10,020 nt of DNA from Pseudomonadota bacterium (GTDB lineage: Bacteria; Pseudomonadota; Alphaproteobacteria; Sphingomonadales; Sphingomonadaceae), in the NCBI GenBank assembly GCA_029781465.1, contig JAKOWQ010000149.1, positions 1 to 10,020 of the forward strand, given 5' to 3'. Below the pieces are notes generated by a model, which was not told where the DNA came from, did no database searches, and saw only the letters and a list, made by a program, of their open reading frames with translations. Positions 6,638-10,020 of the stretch are shown one piece after another. How positions within the stretch are numbered: the stretch's first letter is position 1; every line of letters begins with the position of its first letter. Position numbers and translations under genes: made by a program.

Positions 6638-8134
6638 CTAGTGACGGCGGGCGTTGGCCGGGCCGCTGATCGCCTGGTTCGCCGGTTGGGCGGCAGGCTT
6701 GGGGGCCGGCTTGGCCCGGGCCAGCATCGGTGCGTTTGCGGTATGGCCGGGAAGCGTACGGCTGGCTGCATAGGCGAAGCAGGCCCCGCCCCGACCCTTG
6801 ACCGACGAGCACAGCCCCGAGGCACCGTTGCCATCAAGGCCGGCTGCAGCGACGCGCCAGTAATGGCGTCCGCGCACCGTTGCCTGGCTGATGTTCATGC
6901 GGAACTTCTTCAGCTCGGGGTTCTGGCGCGCATAGATGCCCCAGGCGCGGCGAGCGCCCTGTTCGGACAGGAACGAGCCAAGCTGAACCATGTGGGTCCC
7001 ACCGCCCATCGGCGAATAGGCGATGTTGCGCGGCTGGCGCGGACGGATCCCCTTGGGGCGTCCGGCAACAGCGGCATTCGCGGCGCGAGCCGGGCTGTAA
7101 TCCGAGGGCAGATCCTGAACCACAGGGATCGAGACGAACGCCGACTGGCCGGAATGGTAGGCCGCCGGGGCAGTCCGAACCTGGCTCTGGCGGGCCGAAG
7201 CCACGCTGACCGAGGCCGAAACCGGCGTGTAGTGCGAAAGCTCAGCCGGTGCCGGAGCCGGGGCAGGTGCATAGGCCGGAACCGGCGCTGGAGCATAGGC
7301 AGTGGCCGCAACCGGCGGCAGCTCTGCACTGGCCGGATAGGGGCTGGCGCTGGCTGCGGTTTCCACGGCAAGCTGTTCGGCACCCTGGCTTTCGACCAGC
7401 GCGAGCGCGGCCGGCTGGCCCGCATCGGCGCGCACCGGAACGTTGAGCAGCGCGGCGACGCGCTTGCGGGTATCTTCGGGCCGGGCAAGCTGGGCCCAGT
7501 TGCTGATCCGGTCATCGACCTTGTCGGCAGGCAGATCCTGCTCGGTCATCAGCCGGGCCTCGCGCCAGCGCCCGTCGAGTGCAAAGGCATAGGCCAGGTT
7601 CTGGCGCACCTTGGGCGAGTTGTCGCCCGCACGCAGAGCGTCGGAAAGGATCGCCACGCCGCGCCCGGATTCGCCGGCCAGCGCCAGGGCCAGGCCGAGA
7701 TCGGCGGCAGGAATCGCATCGCGCCAGTCCTGCAGGATCGCCACCGCGTCGCGGTTGCGCCCCGCGCCGATCTGGGCCAGCGACAGCGCCAGTGCGGTGC
7801 GGGTCGAATTGTCACCCAGCTTCATCGCATCGTTGAATGCCTGCGAAGCGGATTCGAACCGGCCCGCGCGCAGATAGGCATTGCCGAGAAGCGCGCGGTA
7901 GGCGGCCTCGCGCGGGTTGGACGCAACCACGCCTTCGGCGAGCGAGATGGCCTTGTCGACCTTGCCCTTGGCCAGCGCAGCCTGCGCCTCGGCGGCGGTG
8001 CGATCCGGGCTGGGTGCGGCGCCGGCAGTGGTGCTAACGCCGGTTCCGGCCATCAGCGCGATGGCGGCCACTCCAGCCAGACCCAACGGCAGGCCGAGGC
8101 TCTTGAGCTTGCGGGGGGTGCGCTTGGCAAACAT
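6638..8134 (-). CDS. TPR-like and SPOR-domain protein, exported or membrane-anchored
   Basis: A 498-residue protein. A basic N-terminus (KRTPRKLKSLG) precedes a hydrophobic stretch at about 15-33, either a signal peptide ending near AGAA (37-40) or an anchor. Residues about 44-200 form helical tetratricopeptide-like repeats (AAEAQAALAKGKVDKAISLA; YRALLGNAYLRAGRFESA; QNLAYAFALDGRWREA). A Pro/Ala-rich linker (about 262-300, with repeated YAPAP) leads to a SPOR domain at about 380-455 with the start motif MVQLGSF, and a Pro/Ala/Lys-rich tail ends the protein. SPOR domains bind denuded glycan strands at division septa, so a periplasmic role at the septum is expected; the TPR part suggests a protein partner. 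It is the last gene of the operon, 26 bp after the ribbon-helix-helix gene, with AGGGAG (complement of 8142-8147) 7 bp before its ATG. The specific function is unknown. Confidence 0.88.
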   Translation of the reverse strand: MFAKRTPRKLKSLGLPLGLAGVAAIALMAGTGVSTTAGAAPSPDRTAAEAQAALAKGKVDKAISLAEGVVASNPREAAYRALLGNAYLRAGRFESASQAFNDAMKLGDNSTRTALALSLAQIGAGRNRDAVAILQDWRDAIPAADLGLALALAGESGRGVAILSDALRAGDNSPKVRQNLAYAFALDGRWREARLMTEQDLPADKVDDRISNWAQLARPEDTRKRVAALLNVPVRADAGQPAALALVESQGAEQLAVETAASASPYPASAELPPVAATAYAPAPVPAYAPAPAPAPAELSHYTPVSASVSVASARQSQVRTAPAAYHSGQSAFVSIPVVQDLPSDYSPARAANAAVAGRPKGIRPRQPRNIAYSPMGGGTHMVQLGSFLSEQGARRAWGIYARQNPELKKFRMNISQATVRGRHYWRVAAAGLDGNGASGLCSSVKGRGGACFAYAASRTLPGHTANAPMLARAKPAPKPAAQPANQAISGPANARRH

Positions 8135-8160
8135 GGGAAGTCTCCCTTTAATGAAATCGG

Positions 8161-8649
8161 TCAGTTGGTCTGCTTCTTCGCCACCTGGGCGGCGAGGTCG
8201 GCAACTTCGGGCAATTCGGCGAGAAGGCGGTCAAGCGCCTCGGTAACCAGCTGCTGGGCGCTGCGATTGCGGATCGTGCAGGCCAGCCGCAGCTTGAGGT
8301 GACGATCCGGATCGACCCGCAGGGTAAAGGCGGCACGGCGGCCTTCGGACAGGGCCGAACGGCGCTCGCGCTCGACCTGGCGGGTCAGCGTGCGTTGCTG
8401 GCGAACCACGATGGGCACCGGCAGCATGGCAGGTTCCGATTGAGCGAATTCGGCAGCCTCGCCGTGGATCGGAACCACTTCGCCATGGCCCATGTCGTTC
8501 CAGCCGAGGTCTTCCTCAACCAGATGGACCGGCGGAACTTCGGCAACCGTCGTCACCGCCGAAAGCTGCGAACGCATCGCGGGCTTGGCGCCGCCCTTGC
8601 GGGCGAGCAGGCTGGGACCCAGCGAGGCAAAGGATTTGGGTTCGTTCAT
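8161..8649 (-). CDS. Ribbon-helix-helix-like protein encoded next to ParA ATPase
   Basis: A 162-residue protein with no name I recognise. Its C-terminal part (about 104-145) reads as a ribbon-helix-helix DNA-binding fold: a strand with AAFTLRVD, a first helix PDRHLKLRLACTIRN, and a second helix RSAQQLVTEALDRLLAEL. The N-terminus has a basic conserved-looking motif (SLLARKGGAKPAMR, 13-26), the middle (about 41-72) is acidic and probably disordered, and residues 83-105 are Arg-rich. Layout with a flexible basic N-terminus and C-terminal RHH resembles ParG/Omega-type centromere-binding partners of ParA ATPases, which use an N-terminal arginine to stimulate the ATPase; whether this protein does so is inference. 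Its start is 15 bp after the parA stop, and its purine-rich ribosome site (GGGGAAG, complement of 8658-8664) abuts that stop codon, suggesting coupled translation. The domain call is from pattern only. Confidence 0.75.
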   Translation of the reverse strand: MNEPKSFASLGPSLLARKGGAKPAMRSQLSAVTTVAEVPPVHLVEEDLGWNDMGHGEVVPIHGEAAEFAQSEPAMLPVPIVVRQQRTLTRQVERERRSALSEGRRAAFTLRVDPDRHLKLRLACTIRNRSAQQLVTEALDRLLAELPEVADLAAQVAKKQTN

Positions 8650-8664
8650 GCCCCCGGCTTCCCC

Positions 8665-9384
8665 TTAAGACCCCGCGACCCGGCGGCCGAAGCCGCCTTG
8701 CGGACGGTGGACACCCGGCAGCACGGCGGCGCCGGTGGGGGCCGCGAACACGGTGCGGCGGAAGTTCTTTTCGAGCCGGTCGGAAATGTAGTTCCACAGG
8801 GCAACGATTTCGGCCGCCGAACGCCCGCCGGGATCGACCTCCATCACCGTACGGCCATCGATCATCGAGGCGGCGAAATCGGTGCGGTGGTGCAGGGTAA
8901 TCGGAGCAACGGTGCCGTGCTGCGACAGCGCGACAGCGGCTTCCGAGGTAATCTTGGCCTTGGGTGTGGCGGCATTGACCACGAAGATCAGCGGCTTGCC
9001 GGCGCGTTCGCACAGATCGACCGTGGCGCCCACGGCGCGCAGGTCGTGCGGGCTGGGACGCGTCGGCACGACGATCAGTTCGGCAACCGAGATCACCGAC
9101 TGGATCGCCATGGTGATCGCGGGCGGCGTATCGATCACCGCCAGGCGGAAACCCTGCTGGCGCAGCGCCGCCAGATCGGTGGCCAGCCGGGCCACGGTGG
9201 TCTGGGCAAACGCGGGGAATTCCTCCTCGCGCTCATTCCACCAGTCGGCCAGCGATCCTTGCGGATCGATGTCGATCAGCACAACCGGACCCGCGCCAGC
9301 GCGCTGGGCCTGTACGGCGAGATGCCCGGACAAAGTAGTCTTGCCCGATCCGCCCTTCTGCGATGCCAATGCCAGTACCCGCAA
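8665..9384 (-). CDS. ParA/MinD-family P-loop ATPase (chromosome or protein positioning)
   Basis: A 239-residue ATPase of the ParA/Soj class. The deviant Walker A motif KGGSGKTT occupies residues 10-17 with signature Lys10 and catalytic Lys15. Walker A' is VLIDIDPQGS (35-44) and Walker B is LAVIDTPP (81-88). There is no N-terminal DNA-binding domain, so it resembles short type Ib plasmid ParA (ParF) or MipZ-like proteins rather than P1 ParA. Members form ATP-dependent dimers that bind nucleoid DNA and distribute cargo. The last 30 residues (about 209-239) are a Gly/Arg/Pro-rich tail. The start codon is TTG: no ATG or GTG fits, the protein begins directly with the family beta-strand (MRVLALASQKGG), and AGGGGA lies 7 bp upstream. 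It is the first gene of a three-gene operon with an RHH-like protein and a SPOR protein and diverges from a Sel1-repeat gene. No parS-like 16-bp palindrome is seen nearby. Confidence 0.93.
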   Translation of the reverse strand: MRVLALASQKGGSGKTTLSGHLAVQAQRAGAGPVVLIDIDPQGSLADWWNEREEEFPAFAQTTVARLATDLAALRQQGFRLAVIDTPPAITMAIQSVISVAELIVVPTRPSPHDLRAVGATVDLCERAGKPLIFVVNAATPKAKITSEAAVALSQHGTVAPITLHHRTDFAASMIDGRTVMEVDPGGRSAAEIVALWNYISDRLEKNFRRTVFAAPTGAAVLPGVHRPQGGFGRRVAGS

Positions 9385-9391
9385 CGCTCGT

Positions 9392-9397
9392 TCCCCT
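9392..9397 (-). promoter_or_regulatory. Ribosome binding site deciding the TTG start of the ParA-type gene
   Basis: The complement of 9392-9397 reads AGGGGA, followed by 7 bases and TTG at 9384. It supports a non-ATG start, because the first in-frame Met further in would remove the Walker A motif. Confidence 0.7.
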
Positions 9398-9451
9398 GTA
9401 GATATTGCATCAAACCCAAAATGAGTTGCCCCGGGGGATCGCAGATCGTTC

Positions 9452-9467
9452 CTAATTTTCGGTTAAC
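9452..9467 (+). promoter_or_regulatory. CtrA-like box 1 (CTAA-N7-TTAAC)
   Basis: CTAA at 9452-9455, seven bases, then TTAAC at 9463-9467. This differs at one base from the alphaproteobacterial CtrA consensus TTAA-N7-TTAAC. It lies 68 bp upstream of the TTG start of the ParA-type gene and 167 bp upstream of the Sel1-repeat gene, within the AT-richer part of the divergent region. Function is inferred from motif match only; such motifs can occur by chance, though less often in GC-rich DNA. Confidence 0.35.
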
Positions 9468-9519
9468 GCCGCACCTTGCCTGGTCTGCGGATTCGCGAAA
9501 TTCCTTGCGATTTCCTTTG

Positions 9520-9536
9520 CTAACCTTGCGTTCACC
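9520..9536 (+). promoter_or_regulatory. CtrA-like box 2, weaker (CTAA-N7-TTCACC)
   Basis: CTAA at 9520-9523, the seven bases CCTTGCG, and TTCACC at 9531-9536: exact 7-bp spacing but two mismatches to TTAA-N7-TTAA. It starts 68 bp after box 1 and lies 97 bp upstream of the Sel1-repeat start. It is only worth noting as a pair with box 1. Confidence 0.22.
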
Positions 9537-9633
9537 ATGGCAGTTTACCAAGCGAGGGCACGCCGTAAGCGGATCGGTTCGATCGCCGACCGCTCGGGGC
9601 TTAATCCTTGGGGTTCAAGACGGGAATTTTCAT

Positions 9634-10020
9634 ATGGGCCGCAATCGGTTGATCGCGCTTTCGCTGGTGGGGCTGGGGTTCGCGCTGGCCACGCCTTCAC
9701 TGGCCGATACCAAGGCCGGGGTCGACGCCTGGACCCGGGGCGATTACGCCGCCGCAGTCAAGCAATGGCAGGGCGAGGCCGCGCGCGGCGACGCCGATGC
9801 AATCTTCAACCTCGGCCAGGCCTACAAGCTGGGCAAGGGGGTCAAGCAGGATCTGCCCCAGGCCGAAAAGCTGTTTGGCCAGGCCGCCGCCATGGGCCAC
9901 CTCCAGGCATCGGACAACTACGGGCTGCTGCTGTTCCAGCGCGGCGAGCGCGGTCAGGCGCTGCCCTATCTGCGCTCCGCCGCCGACCGCGGTGATCCGC
10001 GCGCCGAATATCTGCTGGGG
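9634..10020 (+). CDS. Secreted Sel1-repeat (TPR-like) protein, truncated by the window end
   Basis: An open frame from ATG 9634 runs 129 codons to the last base of the window without a stop. The first 24 residues form a classical signal peptide: basic MGRNR, a hydrophobic core LIALSLVGLGFALA, and a cleavage site after PSLA (24) before DT. The mature part carries Sel1-type repeats: about 52-87 (GDADAIFNLGQAYKLGKGV, then AEKLFGQAAAMGH) and 88-119 (ASDNYGLLLF, then ALPYLRSAADRGD), with a third starting at 120. Sel1 repeats are alpha/alpha superhelical scaffolds for protein interactions; here in the periplasm. GGGAA about 7-8 bp upstream serves as ribosome site. The gene diverges from the ParA-RHH-SPOR operon, whose SPOR protein also has TPR-like repeats, so a shared envelope process is plausible but unproven. 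An overlapping frame starting at 9537 is a shadow. Confidence 0.85.
   Translation, partial: MGRNRLIALSLVGLGFALATPSLADTKAGVDAWTRGDYAAAVKQWQGEAARGDADAIFNLGQAYKLGKGVKQDLPQAEKLFGQAAAMGHLQASDNYGLLLFQRGERGQALPYLRSAADRGDPRAEYLLG

Larger units (their letters stand above)
9385..9633. promoter_or_regulatory. Divergent intergenic region between the ParA operon and the Sel1-repeat gene
   Basis: This 249-bp stretch has no credible gene and must hold two divergent promoters. Besides two CtrA-like boxes it contains the 8-bp palindromes CCCCGGGG (9429-9436) and TTCGCGAA (9492-9499), a direct repeat GATCG-ca-GATCG (9437-9448), and an imperfect hairpin with 8 pairs and one bulged A (9569-9577 with 9586-9593) in the likely 5' leader of the Sel1 gene. 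I could not pick out convincing -35/-10 pairs for either direction. Confidence 0.6.

Noticed and set aside
6533..8302. 589-codon plus-strand open frame across the SPOR gene
   Set aside because: Antisense shadow; it crosses the terminator and two genes with recognisable domains on the other strand.
9569..9593. Hairpin GCGG(A)TCGG/CCGACCGC as a possible riboswitch or parS-like site
   Set aside because: The arms are short with a bulge, there is no conserved riboswitch core, and it does not resemble the TGTTTCACGTGAAACA parS consensus. Kept only as a detail of the intergenic region.

Overview
This is a GC-rich (roughly 65 percent) chromosomal window with the gene content and protein style of an alphaproteobacterium, most likely of the Sphingomonadales (Sphingomonas, Novosphingobium or Erythrobacter-like). 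I infer this from the sequence style of the trigger factor, SppA, PyrB and ParA-type proteins and from the frequent Ala/Pro-rich tails; no database search was possible. I see no insertion sequence, phage gene, CRISPR array or rRNA. It reads as ordinary core chromosome with a few unusual points.

Layout from left to right. Positions 1-173 hold the C-terminal end of a Crp/Fnr-type regulator (+), followed by a perfect 13-bp palindrome and a small two-helix DUF2892/YgaP-type membrane protein (257-442, +). A strong hairpin (475-511) separates this from a minus-strand block: trigger factor tig (539-2074) with a histone-H1-like Lys/Ala/Pro tail, tRNA-Leu(UAG) (2129-2213) and the signal peptide peptidase sppA (2316-4202). 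Diverging from sppA is the plus-strand pair pyrB (4334-5341) and pyrC-like (5338-6576), which overlap by 4 bp. The second gene has lost most metal-binding residues of dihydroorotase and is best read as a non-catalytic PyrC' partner of aspartate transcarbamylase.

A second hairpin (6587-6612) ends both that pair and a convergent minus-strand operon. In transcription order the operon holds a ParA-family ATPase with a TTG start (9384-8665), a protein with a C-terminal ribbon-helix-helix-like domain (8649-8161), and an exported or membrane-anchored TPR/SPOR-domain protein (8134-6638). The tight spacing (15 and 26 bp) suggests that a P-loop positioning ATPase, a possible DNA-binding partner and a septal-peptidoglycan-binding protein are made together. 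This is the most interesting unit in the window. A secreted Sel1-repeat protein (9634 to beyond the end) diverges from it across a 249-bp intergenic region with two CtrA-like TTAA-N7-TTAA boxes.

No stretch longer than 300 bases lacks a gene. The largest gap is the 249-bp divergent region (9385-9633); the next are 131 bp (4203-4333) and 102 bp (2214-2315, nothing clear seen).
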